64,000 nucleotides of DNA from Bacillus changyiensis (GCF_027706145.1 NZ_JAQFWW010000007.1:62001-126000), one strand, 5' to 3'; positions 17,244 through 25,953 are shown, numbered from the stretch's first letter. Notes: a model not told the origin generated them from the letters alone. Program-made: numbers and translations.

Positions 17244-17570
17244 TCAATCTAATCTTGTAATTAAATAAAATTGATACTTAGCATTTCTTAAATCTTCTTT
17301 TGTCAGCACTTTGTTTTCTGGAAACCTTTCACATAAGTTAAAACAAATTGCTTTTTGATATTTTCTTTGTCTAAAACACTTTCGATTTTGCTGAATTTCG
17401 ATACGTAATAATTCTTGTAAAAATAACGCTGTTGACTTGTGTCCTATGAAACTCTTATAAGAACCTCTACAAAATTTCAACCATTTATGAACATCCTGCA
17501 ATGTAATTTTCTCCGCTTTATAAAATCCTGGTACAGTCATAATCATTGAATTTAAAAAAGCTATCTCCAT
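17244..17570 (-). CDS. yddF: YddF, DUF1874 (AcrIII-1-type ring nuclease family)
   Basis: A 108-residue DUF1874 protein between conE and conG, as in ICEBs1. The family has the fold of STIV B116 and includes the viral AcrIII-1 enzymes, which degrade cyclic tetra-adenylate and so switch off type III CRISPR signalling. The N-terminal strand-loop (FLNSMI) and the conserved GHKSTA motif with His44, matching the catalytic His of AcrIII-1, are present. The likely role is defence of the incoming element against type III CRISPR immunity. This is an inference from family and motif. Confidence 0.82.
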   Translation of the reverse strand: MEIAFLNSMIMTVPGFYKAEKITLQDVHKWLKFCRGSYKSFIGHKSTALFLQELLRIEIQQNRKCFRQRKYQKAICFNLCERFPENKVLTKEDLRNAKYQFYLITRLD

Positions 17571-17586
17571 ATTTTCAACCCCTTAT

Positions 17587-20082
17587 TTACAAATAATTTT
17601 CTTCCGCAAACGCAACGGCTTTTTTCTCCACTGTTTTCAGTGCGCCTTCCCATTCTTCAAATAGGCATTCAATTGAAATTTTTGATGTTCGTCCATAGTA
17701 ATCTTTAAATAAACATTGTCCTTGAAACATAGAATCGAGCATTTTTATATTTTCCTTTGTTACCTCCATATTCATCCACTTTAGAACTTCTTCACGTTCG
17801 TTAGGTTCATCAAAAGCAAAGGCAACACCAAAGTTTCCAGAGTCTTCTTCGTTTAATGCATCTTTAGTTGATTGAGAGATAAAAAATTCTGCATTGTTAT
17901 AGGATCGACCAATACGTCTCATTTGTCTTTCTACTTTTTTCCCTTGCTGTGAAGTGGTAAATATCCATGCTTCGTCAATAAACTCAACTGTTTGTTCATC
18001 TGCATTCATACCGAACAGTTCGCAGAATTTCCCAAGTGCAAACATGACAGCACTTGATTTTAATTGTGATGTTGTGTAGTTTTCTATTCTTTCGGAGTGT
18101 TCTGGTAAGTCCATGTTTTCAACTTCTAAAATCGTAATTCGTTTTTCTAGTGACAGTGCAGGATTAGAGCCATCATGAACACATAATTTTAAAATAGAAT
18201 CCTCCACCACTTCATAAAGGTAATCCCCTGCTTTTCTTACAGCTTCCTCAGAGTGTTCTTGCATTTCTTTTATAATATTAAGAGAACCAACTAGTTCCCC
18301 TCTTTGTCTACGCTCTATAATGTTTGAAGTCGCTCGTAGAAAAGCTGTGTTTACATCATCTTTCCCTTTAAAGTCGTATACCTGCTCAAAGATAACTTGA
18401 ACTAGTTCTTTTGCTTTCATTGGAGGTAAAAATGAAATTGGATCAAGTGCCCCCCAGTTAATTTTATTTTCATGATCTAAGGTGATATAGTTGTATTTTT
18501 CTAAATGAGCAACATACAAAGGAAAGTTTTCTCTAATATGTTTGTCATTTAAAACTCTTCGAATCCATTTACGCATTTCTTTTTTAGGATCAATATAAAG
18601 CGCCTTAATCTCAAGCAGCGTGACATAGTTAAAAATCAACTTAGCCAAATAAGATTTTCCGTTCCCTGTATCTCCTGTAATGAGACAATGAGGAGAACGA
18701 GTTTTTGAACCTTTTAATTGCTGATTCGCTAAGAAAGGATGGAATAACACAAAATCCCGACTTGAATAAATAGCACTTTCTAAGTCTGTATGTTCAGTAA
18801 ATCGATCTACCCATCCAAGAAAGAATCCAATTTTAGAACCAATATCCGAGTTAATAGCAAATAAACACTCCGCTAATCCATCTTGAGTTGTTTTTTGAAT
18901 CCAATTTTTATCTGTTATATCTATTTTTTCACCAGGCAGCATTTTATAAAATAAATTTAACTGGTCGGCAACTGGAAGCCTGCATGTTATTCCTGCACCT
19001 TTCAAATGCCTTCTTACAATTGTTGCTCTTCTTACACATTCCTTTTTGGAATCCCCATGAACAACAATAACGGCTAACCAGTTCATTAGATATACTTCTT
19101 CTTTTTTAATTTCATCTTGTAAATGTCTAACTAAAGTTGCACTCGTAACAGTTGAAACGTCACTTCTGTCTCCTGTGCTTTGTTGTTCAAATTGTTCTTC
19201 TTTTAACTGCTGCTTTTTAATATTTAAAGCTGGCTTTGTTATTGATTTTGACTCTGTTTGAACCTTCATTTGTACCTCTACAGGAAAAGGCAATGACTGC
19301 GCTTCATAAAATAGGTCACTTTCTGCCATATTATGAAGAAACTCATCTATGACAACGAAAGATACAAATCCTTTATCTTGATCACTATGAAGATTCAAAA
19401 CAGATGGGTTAGTTGGATCTATAAGTGTATTTGTAATTGATTCAACTTTTCTGATTTCACTTTCTTCTTTTGTATGATGTTTTAATCCTCGGACGAAATG
19501 AAAACGGTTGATATACACCATTTCACTTTCAGTTAATCGTTCTCCTCGAACAGATGCTAGAATACTAGCCAAATTGTCTTCAACTTCTACATATTTTTCA
19601 AAAAAAGAAGTAGGAACATTTTGTTCCCACCCTAATAATTTGACTACTGTGTCAGTTGCTATATTAAAAATAGATAGTATATTTTCTTTTACTTCCATAC
19701 TCATATTTACAAGACTACTTTTTAGTTTTACACCTAAAATAAAATCATACTTTGTTAGCTTTCCTAGGCGTTGCTCTAAAATCCTTTCTGTCTCTTTGTT
19801 GTAATACCGAGCCACTTCCAGAGCATCTTTCGCAATATCTGTCTCTAAATCATTAAAACGCTTATCCAGTTCATATTCACTAGGGTACATCATCATATGA
19901 AAATCTTCATATGAAGTAACTTCTTCAAAAAAATGTTCCCACTTCTTTTTATAAGAATTTACTTTTTCTTTATTTTGCATTGGGATTGAATTGCTTCTTA
20001 TTCGGTAATACGCCCAAATTTCTCCGTTTCTTGTTAACAACAGATTTTTGTGTATTGCCTTCATTGGCGTTCTTAATTTCAT
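17587..20082 (-). CDS. conE: ConE, VirB4-family ATPase
   Basis: An 831-residue VirB4 ATPase that powers type IV secretion, identical in length to ICEBs1 ConE. The N-terminal half is the CagE/TrbE-VirB4 domain. The C-terminal motor has Walker A GDTGNGKSYLAK (about residue 470) and Walker B FIDEAWIF, followed by MRRIGRSYNNAEFFISQ. The frame opens inside conD, giving a 113-base overlap; no strong ribosome binding site precedes it, so translation is probably coupled to conD. Confidence 0.93.
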   Translation of the reverse strand: MKLRTPMKAIHKNLLLTRNGEIWAYYRIRSNSIPMQNKEKVNSYKKKWEHFFEEVTSYEDFHMMMYPSEYELDKRFNDLETDIAKDALEVARYYNKETERILEQRLGKLTKYDFILGVKLKSSLVNMSMEVKENILSIFNIATDTVVKLLGWEQNVPTSFFEKYVEVEDNLASILASVRGERLTESEMVYINRFHFVRGLKHHTKEESEIRKVESITNTLIDPTNPSVLNLHSDQDKGFVSFVVIDEFLHNMAESDLFYEAQSLPFPVEVQMKVQTESKSITKPALNIKKQQLKEEQFEQQSTGDRSDVSTVTSATLVRHLQDEIKKEEVYLMNWLAVIVVHGDSKKECVRRATIVRRHLKGAGITCRLPVADQLNLFYKMLPGEKIDITDKNWIQKTTQDGLAECLFAINSDIGSKIGFFLGWVDRFTEHTDLESAIYSSRDFVLFHPFLANQQLKGSKTRSPHCLITGDTGNGKSYLAKLIFNYVTLLEIKALYIDPKKEMRKWIRRVLNDKHIRENFPLYVAHLEKYNYITLDHENKINWGALDPISFLPPMKAKELVQVIFEQVYDFKGKDDVNTAFLRATSNIIERRQRGELVGSLNIIKEMQEHSEEAVRKAGDYLYEVVEDSILKLCVHDGSNPALSLEKRITILEVENMDLPEHSERIENYTTSQLKSSAVMFALGKFCELFGMNADEQTVEFIDEAWIFTTSQQGKKVERQMRRIGRSYNNAEFFISQSTKDALNEEDSGNFGVAFAFDEPNEREEVLKWMNMEVTKENIKMLDSMFQGQCLFKDYYGRTSKISIECLFEEWEGALKTVEKKAVAFAEENYL

Positions 20083-20494
20083 TCCGATTATCCACCACCT
20101 TTACAAGTCTAGAAAACTTAATTTCTTTTTCATTACTTAAATCAACCTTTCGATCATTACAAAACTTCTTTTGAGGAATTACTATCATAAAGTAATACTT
20201 TATTAAATCAAAGAAATACAAATATAAATTTTTTCCTTCTGGCTTTATTTTTGTTACTAGCATTGTTAAAAAGATTGGTATTCCCAATACAATAATGACA
20301 AAACTGTTATCAAAAGCGTGAGGAAAAATCCTCCTCACGCCATACCAAAATCCAAAACATAGACCTACAAAAATAAAATAGTTTATTGCTGGTATCAACT
20401 CAACTGCAAAAGGCAATGAATAATGATCTGTTAATTGTTGAATCTTTTTGGGTTCTCTCATTGCCTTACGGTAGTTAAAAACTAAACGCCCCAT
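19970..20494 (-). CDS. conD: ConD, VirB3-like membrane protein
   Basis: A 174-residue protein with two hydrophobic segments near residues 35-55 and 65-85, and a basic cytoplasmic tail. The start ATG at 20494 follows GGAGG at good spacing. It corresponds to ICEBs1 ConD, a VirB3-type partner of the VirB4 ATPase ConE. The C-terminal 113 bases overlap conE in another frame. Confidence 0.85.
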   Translation of the reverse strand: MGRLVFNYRKAMREPKKIQQLTDHYSLPFAVELIPAINYFIFVGLCFGFWYGVRRIFPHAFDNSFVIIVLGIPIFLTMLVTKIKPEGKNLYLYFFDLIKYYFMIVIPQKKFCNDRKVDLSNEKEIKFSRLVKVVDNRNEIKNANEGNTQKSVVNKKRRNLGVLPNKKQFNPNAK

Positions 20495-20507
20495 CAAGAT
20501 TCCTCCA

Positions 20508-20753
20508 TTATAGTTTGTTCATTAGAGCATCAATCCAACCTGAGAACTCAGACCAGTGTTTGATAATCCAAGAGACTGCACTTCCAACAACGCAAGCAAA
20601 AACTATACCTCCTACTTTAAGCTTCATAACATGTTTTGCGGCTAAAAACATTACAACAAGAACAATAAACTGGGTAACAATATCCATTCCCCAACTTTTT
20701 ACACCTCCAAGTGTCGGCAATGAACTACCCATAACAAAATTAAAGAAATCCAT
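20508..20753 (-). CDS. conC: ConC, small conjugation membrane protein
   Basis: An 81-residue protein with two membrane segments (about residues 22-42 and 46-65). Length and place between conB and conD match ICEBs1 ConC, an essential transfer component reported to localise at cell poles. The gene is 14 bases upstream of conD and 15 bases downstream of conB. Confidence 0.82.
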   Translation of the reverse strand: MDFFNFVMGSSLPTLGGVKSWGMDIVTQFIVLVVMFLAAKHVMKLKVGGIVFACVVGSAVSWIIKHWSEFSGWIDALMNKL

Positions 20754-20768
20754 TCTATTATTTCCCTC

Positions 20769-21845
20769 CTATTGGTGTTTAAGTTTATTTACATAATATT
20801 GACCACTTTTTTCGGTAATCTCTAAAGTGAAATGTTCAATGATTGGTATATCATTTTCCTTTTCTTTAAATTGAACAGCGCAAAGAACCTCGAAACTATT
20901 TTCCGCCCCGAAGATTTTCACGTTATTAATCTCACTAAATATCAGACTTCCTTCCAATGCTTCTGGCTCTTTCATCATATAGACCATTTCTTCTTTCTTT
21001 TCAGAAGCATATTTTTCAAAGAAAGTAGTTAGAAATTTTTCTATAGATTCTTTTTTCTCTCCTGTATATTCGTCCTTTGTTTCAGATGTATTCTTTAATG
21101 TAATATCTCCTTTCAAATCATAAATTTGTGTGAAATACGGAACAGAGCTAACAGCAAAAGAATCACCTTTACTTATGATTGGAATATTTAATAACATTTG
21201 TTTTTCAACCTTTTCGTTTTCTGTGACTTTTTCCTTTACCTTCTTTTTCTTTTTTCCTTTCTTTACAGTCTTTTCAACTTCTTTTTCTACAGGGAAAGTG
21301 TTTATATAGGTCACTTTATATTGTAAAAGGTTGTAGTTATCACCTTCTTTCATGTTATATAAACTAAAGTCTTTTAATTCTCTGTCTCCTTTAAAGCCAT
21401 CAATTTGAAACCTTTCTTCTTCATCAAAATTACTTTCTGACTGTTTTGCCATATAACTCTCTAAATTCTTTTTTCGCTCTGCGATATAATCTTGGTCATT
21501 TTTTATGTTCATATATTCCTTAATGAATCCATCTATAAAATGATTAGCAGCAGTAACAGAAATTTTTTGTTGTTCATTATCAGCAGGCTTGTTAGAATTA
21601 TTTTTTATATCATTTACAACGGAGCGAGTATTGACTGATAAAAGAACTGAAACTAGAGCCAATAATAGTAACCCTGATAAACTGCACCATAATGTAATGG
21701 CAATCACTTTTGATCTATCTCTAGGTACTTTCTTATTTATTTTTTCTGGTCTTTGAACCTGTTTAATTTTTTGAATCAACTTTCTAAAAAAAGATGATTC
21801 TTCCTTTTTTTCATCGTCTTTTTTCTTTTTAAGCAAATTTTTCAC
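20769..21845 (-). CDS. conB: ConB, VirB8-like (TcpC-type) conjugation protein
   Basis: A 358-residue protein with a short, highly charged cytoplasmic N-terminus, one membrane segment (about residues 50-72) and two extracellular NTF2-like domains, as in TcpC/VirB8 proteins. The first reading-frame start is GTG at 21845; a TTG three codons later is better spaced from AAAGGAG and may be used. Equivalent to ICEBs1 ConB, a scaffold of the transfer channel. Confidence 0.88.
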   Translation of the reverse strand: MKNLLKKKKDDEKKEESSFFRKLIQKIKQVQRPEKINKKVPRDRSKVIAITLWCSLSGLLLLALVSVLLSVNTRSVVNDIKNNSNKPADNEQQKISVTAANHFIDGFIKEYMNIKNDQDYIAERKKNLESYMAKQSESNFDEEERFQIDGFKGDRELKDFSLYNMKEGDNYNLLQYKVTYINTFPVEKEVEKTVKKGKKKKKVKEKVTENEKVEKQMLLNIPIISKGDSFAVSSVPYFTQIYDLKGDITLKNTSETKDEYTGEKKESIEKFLTTFFEKYASEKKEEMVYMMKEPEALEGSLIFSEINNVKIFGAENSFEVLCAVQFKEKENDIPIIEHFTLEITEKSGQYYVNKLKHQ

Positions 21846-21852
21846 ACTCCTT

Positions 21853-22008
21853 TCAAGCAGGATTTTTCTTACAGGTATTTAAGTCAATATTCCTAGTAAG
21901 TTTCATAATTGATCTTGCTATTTTTTCATAGTTTGGTTCGTTCATTTCAGTTACAATAATTTTCATTTTCTTTCCGCCTACATTGCATACTTTTACTGTT
22001 TCTTTCAT
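21853..22008 (-). CDS. Small conjugation-operon protein, 51 residues
   Basis: A short gene reading MKETVKVCNVGGKKMKIIVT and ending in NTCKKNPA. Its ATG overlaps the stop of the upstream yddA-like gene by four bases (ATGA), and its 3' end lies just before the ribosome binding site of conB. Three cysteines and a beta-strand-rich start are visible. Coupling on both sides and an intact frame argue that it is real. I recognise no family. Confidence 0.6.
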   Translation of the reverse strand: MKETVKVCNVGGKKMKIIVTEMNEPNYEKIARSIMKLTRNIDLNTCKKNPA

Positions 22009-22328
22009 ATTAGCCCCACTTTCTCTTCTTCTTTTTTTCCCTCACTTTGTTCAATCTGTTTACTTCTTTCTAAGAATGATAAAAAGGATGCTACACGTGG
22101 TAACACCCTTCTTATGCTTTCATTCTCCATATAAACTTTTACACTTGTCATCCTCCCATCAGGCAAATAACGAGTTTTATAAAATGTATAGCGATATTCG
22201 GAAAAACCTTTTAATCTCAGTCCTTCAACAACAATCATACAATCTCTACTTAAACTTCTCACAAAGACTAAAGATGGAATACCAATAGTAAACCCCAATC
22301 TTCTAAACTGATTGTCTACGCTAGACAA
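22005..22328 (-). CDS. yddA: YddA-like ICE protein of unknown function
   Basis: A 107-residue, mostly polar protein in the position of ICEBs1 yddA, directly before the conB segment. It starts at TTG within the 3' end of the preceding gene. No catalytic motif is visible. The C-terminal third is rich in Glu and Lys. The symbol rests on synteny and size only. Confidence 0.55.
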   Translation of the reverse strand: MSSVDNQFRRLGFTIGIPSLVFVRSLSRDCMIVVEGLRLKGFSEYRYTFYKTRYLPDGRMTSVKVYMENESIRRVLPRVASFLSFLERSKQIEQSEGKKEEEKVGLI

Positions 22329-22597
22329 ACAACATCAACTTCTTTCACACTTTCACATTCAATATATTTTTCGAGTTCTTGATCTTCATCTTCTATATAA
22401 TTAAATATAGCTACAATTTTTTTCCTAAAACAATCAACCACAACCGACAACTCAACCTCGAAACTTTCAGTTGATTTGGGATTGTTGATTACATGTTCTT
22501 TCATTCTTTCAACTAGTTCCTCCGTACCCTCTAAACATTCGATACTTTCTAATTCACTTTCTAAATATGGTGTGTTAAACAGATTTACTTCTAACAT
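22316..22597 (-). CDS. YdcT-position acidic ICE protein
   Basis: A 93-residue, strongly acidic protein (many Glu/Asp) that overlaps both neighbours by 13 and 23 bases. It occupies the ydcT position of ICEBs1 but I cannot confirm homology by motif. Function unknown. Tight overlaps show it is translated with its neighbours. Confidence 0.55.
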   Translation of the reverse strand: MLEVNLFNTPYLESELESIECLEGTEELVERMKEHVINNPKSTESFEVELSVVVDCFRKKIVAIFNYIEDEDQELEKYIECESVKEVDVVCLA

Positions 22598-22832
22598 TTA
22601 ACCACTCCTTAAAATCTTTTGAGGCTTTAGGTAATGCCCAGCGTATTCCTACTGTTAACGCCACAAATAAAACAACACTCACAACAGACCAAATATAATT
22701 ATGATTAAGCACAGACACGTAAAATACCACCGAAACATATAAACACAGAGCCACATAAACGAAGACACAAAACAAACCAAATATTATTTCTATTATTGAT
22801 ATATCACTCTCATTATTTTTCGAGGAATTCAA
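22575..22832 (-). CDS. YdcS-position small membrane protein
   Basis: An 85-residue protein with two membrane segments (about residues 11-35 and 40-60) and a basic C-terminus. I place the start at TTG 22832 because GAAAGGAGT precedes it by six bases. A longer open frame to 23000 runs back into the structured non-coding region and is unlikely to be protein. It follows the presumed single-strand origin, as ydcS does in ICEBs1. Confidence 0.6.
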   Translation of the reverse strand: MNSSKNNESDISIIEIIFGLFCVFVYVALCLYVSVVFYVSVLNHNYIWSVVSVVLFVALTVGIRWALPKASKDFKEWLNVRSKSV

Positions 22833-22857
22833 ATCATTACTCCTTTCTTGGGCTTTG

Positions 22858-23075
22858 CCCAAACCCACCAACGTATGCACGTTGGATTGCAAAATATCAA
22901 TCCCCCCATCCCCCCGATTCTTCGGGGGACTCCCTCGCCGGTAGGCAGGAACAAACGGTTGTTTGTTCAATGCTAAAAGGGTTTTGGTGGCGCTGAACAT
23001 GTCAACTCCTTATCCTCACTTCGTTCCGGTACCGTTGACACATGCGTTTAATCGCATCACTTATTTTAAAGAGTG
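22858..23075 (-). other. Candidate single-strand origin (sso) region
   Basis: The gap between nicK and the ydcS-position gene is packed with inverted repeats. They include CCAACGT-ATGC-ACGTTGG, a TCCCCCGA/TCGGGGGA hairpin, ACAAAC-GGTT-GTTTGT, and a longer TGTCAAC/GTTGACA pair. ICEBs1 has its primary sso between nicK and ydcS; rolling-circle intermediates use it to start second-strand synthesis. Location and folding potential support the same role here. It has locally higher G+C than the surroundings. Confidence 0.55.
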
Positions 23076-23089
23076 GTATCATTCTATTT

Positions 23090-24142
23090 TTAAACAACCA
23101 TATCAGCAGTTTGAGCCATGAATACTTCTAACATTTTTAAATGTTTGTCTTCTAATTCGGCTTCTAAAATCATATCGGAAAGATCAGTTCTGCCAAGGTG
23201 TTTGTCAACTTCCATAACCATTTTCATGGTCCGAGAACAGGAATTTTTAAGCCAGTTTCTTGATTTTTGATATAAATCTTTTTGCGGTTTCATATACAAA
23301 TGAAGTTTTCCAACATCCCCTATAAATTCAGACCAAAAAAGGCTCGTTTTCCAATGCTCTCTAGTGACCTTCTTGTCAGCATCAACGAACCTTACATAAT
23401 TATTTATGATCTGCTTTGCAATAAGTGTTAAATCCATTGTTTTCATTAAGGATTTTATAGCTGACTGCGCCCGATCGTTTTTTAACCGTAATTCATATCG
23501 ATTCCAGTTACCTAAATCCTCTATCGGAATGCCTTTTTTCTCAGCCTGTTCATAGTTTTTTTCATAGAAACACAGATATGCATCTGATTGTTTAGAACCA
23601 AAATAAATTGTCGTTCCTCCTGTTTCACCATCCGCCAAACTGAACGATCCGTTAAAATCAGACTTGCGAAAGCGTGAAATACATTCGCCCTTTTGGGCTT
23701 TTTTCAACAAATCAGGAATCGAAAAGTACGTCTTTTTATCATCAATTGCTAGATCAAAGCGAGTAAATGACCCACCTTGTTGTATACAGTCTTGAAAAAA
23801 GTCAAACCATGTTTTTTTTCGGCATTCCAAAAATGATTCAAGCTGTCGACATCCTTGACCAGATAATTCAATCAAAACTCCTCTATTATCTCCGGGTGCT
23901 GAATACATAACTTTGATGAAATCTAATTCAAATGTTCCGACATATCCATAAAATCCAGATGACTTTTCCGCCATGAAATCTTTGTTGAGATGGAGAACAT
24001 TTTCAATAATATTGTCAATATCGTGTGTTTTGAAAGTTACTCGGATGTAGTCAACCATTGATACTAAAGGCTTTTCAACGTCTTTTTCTTTTACGATTAC
24101 TACCCCCCTGTTAGCGTAGGGGGGGTTCACTTGTTCAGTCAT
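23090..24142 (-). CDS. nicK: NicK relaxase (Rep_trans family)
   Basis: A 350-residue relaxase of the Rep_trans/MOB-T family, two residues shorter than ICEBs1 NicK. It nicks oriT through a tyrosine and stays on the 5' end, starting both conjugative transfer and rolling-circle replication. The family sequence SLADGETGGTTIYFGSKQSD and the FTRFDLAIDDKK metal-binding region are present. Its 5' end contains oriT itself, and its start overlaps the stop of conQ by eight bases. Confidence 0.93.
   Translation of the reverse strand: MTEQVNPPYANRGVVIVKEKDVEKPLVSMVDYIRVTFKTHDIDNIIENVLHLNKDFMAEKSSGFYGYVGTFELDFIKVMYSAPGDNRGVLIELSGQGCRQLESFLECRKKTWFDFFQDCIQQGGSFTRFDLAIDDKKTYFSIPDLLKKAQKGECISRFRKSDFNGSFSLADGETGGTTIYFGSKQSDAYLCFYEKNYEQAEKKGIPIEDLGNWNRYELRLKNDRAQSAIKSLMKTMDLTLIAKQIINNYVRFVDADKKVTREHWKTSLFWSEFIGDVGKLHLYMKPQKDLYQKSRNWLKNSCSRTMKMVMEVDKHLGRTDLSDMILEAELEDKHLKMLEVFMAQTADMVV
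24102..24126. other. oriT: oriT (NicK nick site)
   Basis: A GC-rich inverted repeat inside the first codons of nicK. On the minus strand a run of seven C (ACCCCCCCTACG) leads through GCTAAC to AGGGGGGT. The central GCTAAC and the flanking C/G runs match the ICEBs1 oriT, where NicK nicks within the inverted repeat. It is directly readable and almost certainly the transfer and replication origin. Confidence 0.88.
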
Positions 24143-25556
24143 TCGCTTCGCTCACTCCTTCACCGCTGGCATCTGGTCGCTTTTCGCTGCCGCTAGCGAC
24201 TGACGTCGCTGCGCTCCCTTTAAAACCAGCCAGCGACTCTTTAATAGATGACATAAAATCATACCCCCTCGGTACAAAAGGACTGTAAAACTCTAACACT
24301 GTGCCTGTTCCCATGTCCGCATAACCTCTACCTTCAATTTTTTTATTCACAAATGCTTTGTCACAATCTCCGAACATCATTCCATAACCTGTATCAGACA
24401 TCAGACCCAATGAAACACGAAAGCTAAATTGATCACGTATTCCATCAGCTAAGTATTTAGCATCCGGACGTTGAGCGCCCAAAACAAGAAAATAACCCGC
24501 CTGCCTTCCTAGCATGACTAATTGTTTCATATAGGATAATGCGTCATTTCTTTCTTTCATGTCCAGTAAATCCATAAATGCAACGTATTCATCAAAGAAA
24601 ATAAAAACAGGTTTCAAACCTAAATAGGCGTAGTTTTCACCCGTCTTGTAATTCGGCATTTTCTTCATTTCATCCATTCTGGTCATCATCCCGTCAACTG
24701 ATTTCCTTAGGCACATCAAAATACCATTCTTTCGAGAATATACCTTTTTCGGAAGTACTTCTTCTAAGTCTGCTAAATCTGCATTTTTCGGATCTAATAT
24801 GTTTACATCTGCCCCTAGTTGAACACATGCTTTAATGATCGTTAACATGAAGTATGTTTTTCCTCCACCAGTACCGCCAGATATAAGCATGTGTGGCAAT
24901 TTATCAAATTTCCATGAGATGTGTTTCATTAATGGTAGAACACCATTTTCAGCAACCGCATCATCAATCGAAATACGGTTTTTCTCCACATCATAAAGCA
25001 GTTTAAAACACACAAAGCCCTCTTCGATTTCCTTACCGACTAAGTCGCAAAATAAACCGTTCTCCAAATCCTTCCCTAAGTCGAGAAAGCGATTTTGAAA
25101 ACGATTCATATCCATGGCAATCCGTATATAAATGTAATTGTCTATCACTCGATAATAAATTTTGGGAAAGTAGGTGATTTTTTCTCTTGTATCCGTTTCT
25201 TTTGAAAATATTTTTCTTGTTTTAACGTTTTCTTTCTCATAAAACTTATTTGAAAAAATCATACGCGCAATCTTTTGCCTATGAAGCATTTTTTTATAAA
25301 CATCAAAAAGTAAAAAATAAGCTAAAACAACACTGACAGAAGCAATAAGAACAGAACATAAAAAACTCGTTATAATCAATGGTACATTCCATTCAAAATG
25401 CTTTACAGTTTTCACAATATCTAAATGAATGAAATGATCTTTCCAAAAGAAAAACATAGATATCAAAAAGACAGGCACAAATATTAATACACCTGTTATC
25501 ATAATAATGTTTTTATGCCTAGGACGTATACGAATACCTCTATATTTCCACAACAT
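24135..25556 (-). CDS. conQ: ConQ, FtsK-like conjugative coupling protein
   Basis: A T4-type coupling protein of at least 473 residues. Two N-terminal membrane segments (about residues 18-38 and 60-85) precede an FtsK/HerA motor with Walker A GGTGGGKTYF (about residue 205) and Walker B VFIFFDEYVAF. It brings the relaxase-DNA complex to the channel. The first ATG (25556) has no spaced ribosome binding site. AGGAGT is eight bases before an ATT at 25574, and the remnant paralogue starts with ATG-Ser at the equivalent place. Translation from ATT at 25574 (six residues longer) is therefore plausible. Confidence 0.92.
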   Translation of the reverse strand: MLWKYRGIRIRPRHKNIIMITGVLIFVPVFLISMFFFWKDHFIHLDIVKTVKHFEWNVPLIITSFLCSVLIASVSVVLAYFLLFDVYKKMLHRQKIARMIFSNKFYEKENVKTRKIFSKETDTREKITYFPKIYYRVIDNYIYIRIAMDMNRFQNRFLDLGKDLENGLFCDLVGKEIEEGFVCFKLLYDVEKNRISIDDAVAENGVLPLMKHISWKFDKLPHMLISGGTGGGKTYFMLTIIKACVQLGADVNILDPKNADLADLEEVLPKKVYSRKNGILMCLRKSVDGMMTRMDEMKKMPNYKTGENYAYLGLKPVFIFFDEYVAFMDLLDMKERNDALSYMKQLVMLGRQAGYFLVLGAQRPDAKYLADGIRDQFSFRVSLGLMSDTGYGMMFGDCDKAFVNKKIEGRGYADMGTGTVLEFYSPFVPRGYDFMSSIKESLAGFKGSAATSVASGSEKRPDASGEGVSEAND

Positions 25557-25586
25557 CCTTTTCCACTTTGAAATGATTACACACTC

Positions 25587-25832
25587 CTAACGTTTAAGTT
25601 TTTTATTTTTAATTCTTTCACTCCACAGATGCACTAAGTCAATGACCAAAAAATGACCACCAAACATGAGAAATATACAAGTTGTTACGAAAACAGTGAT
25701 GAATATGTCAAACGGCAACCATCCAATAGGCTTACGATATAAAAAATAAAGGACAAAAAATATAATCCACAAAAGAACACGAACTATTATTGAACGTATT
25801 TTTTTCGCCCTGAATATCCTAAACTTAGAAAT
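25587..25832 (-). CDS. YdcO-position small membrane protein, probable ATT start
   Basis: A basic N-terminus followed by two membrane segments, 81 residues if translated from ATT at 25832, which has AGGAGGG seven bases upstream. The first conventional start (TTG, 25772) would remove the basic region and has no ribosome binding site. It lies upstream of conQ, the place of ydcO (86 residues) in ICEBs1. Function unknown. Confidence 0.55.
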   Translation of the reverse strand: MSKFRIFRAKKIRSIIVRVLLWIIFFVLYFLYRKPIGWLPFDIFITVFVTTCIFLMFGGHFLVIDLVHLWSERIKNKKLKR

Positions 25833-25953
25833 AATTTTTCCCTCCTAAGTAATAAATATATTTTTATTCATCCTATTCTTACTACGTTTACTTTTTATTC
25901 TCAAAATGGTAATATATAACCCGATAATTTGAAACTGAAAGGACAAATTTTAT

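Noticed and set aside
22833-23000. N-terminal extension of the ydcS-position protein
   Set aside because: The open frame coincides with the hairpin-rich presumed sso. A TTG with a good ribosome binding site at 22832 gives a more sensible start.
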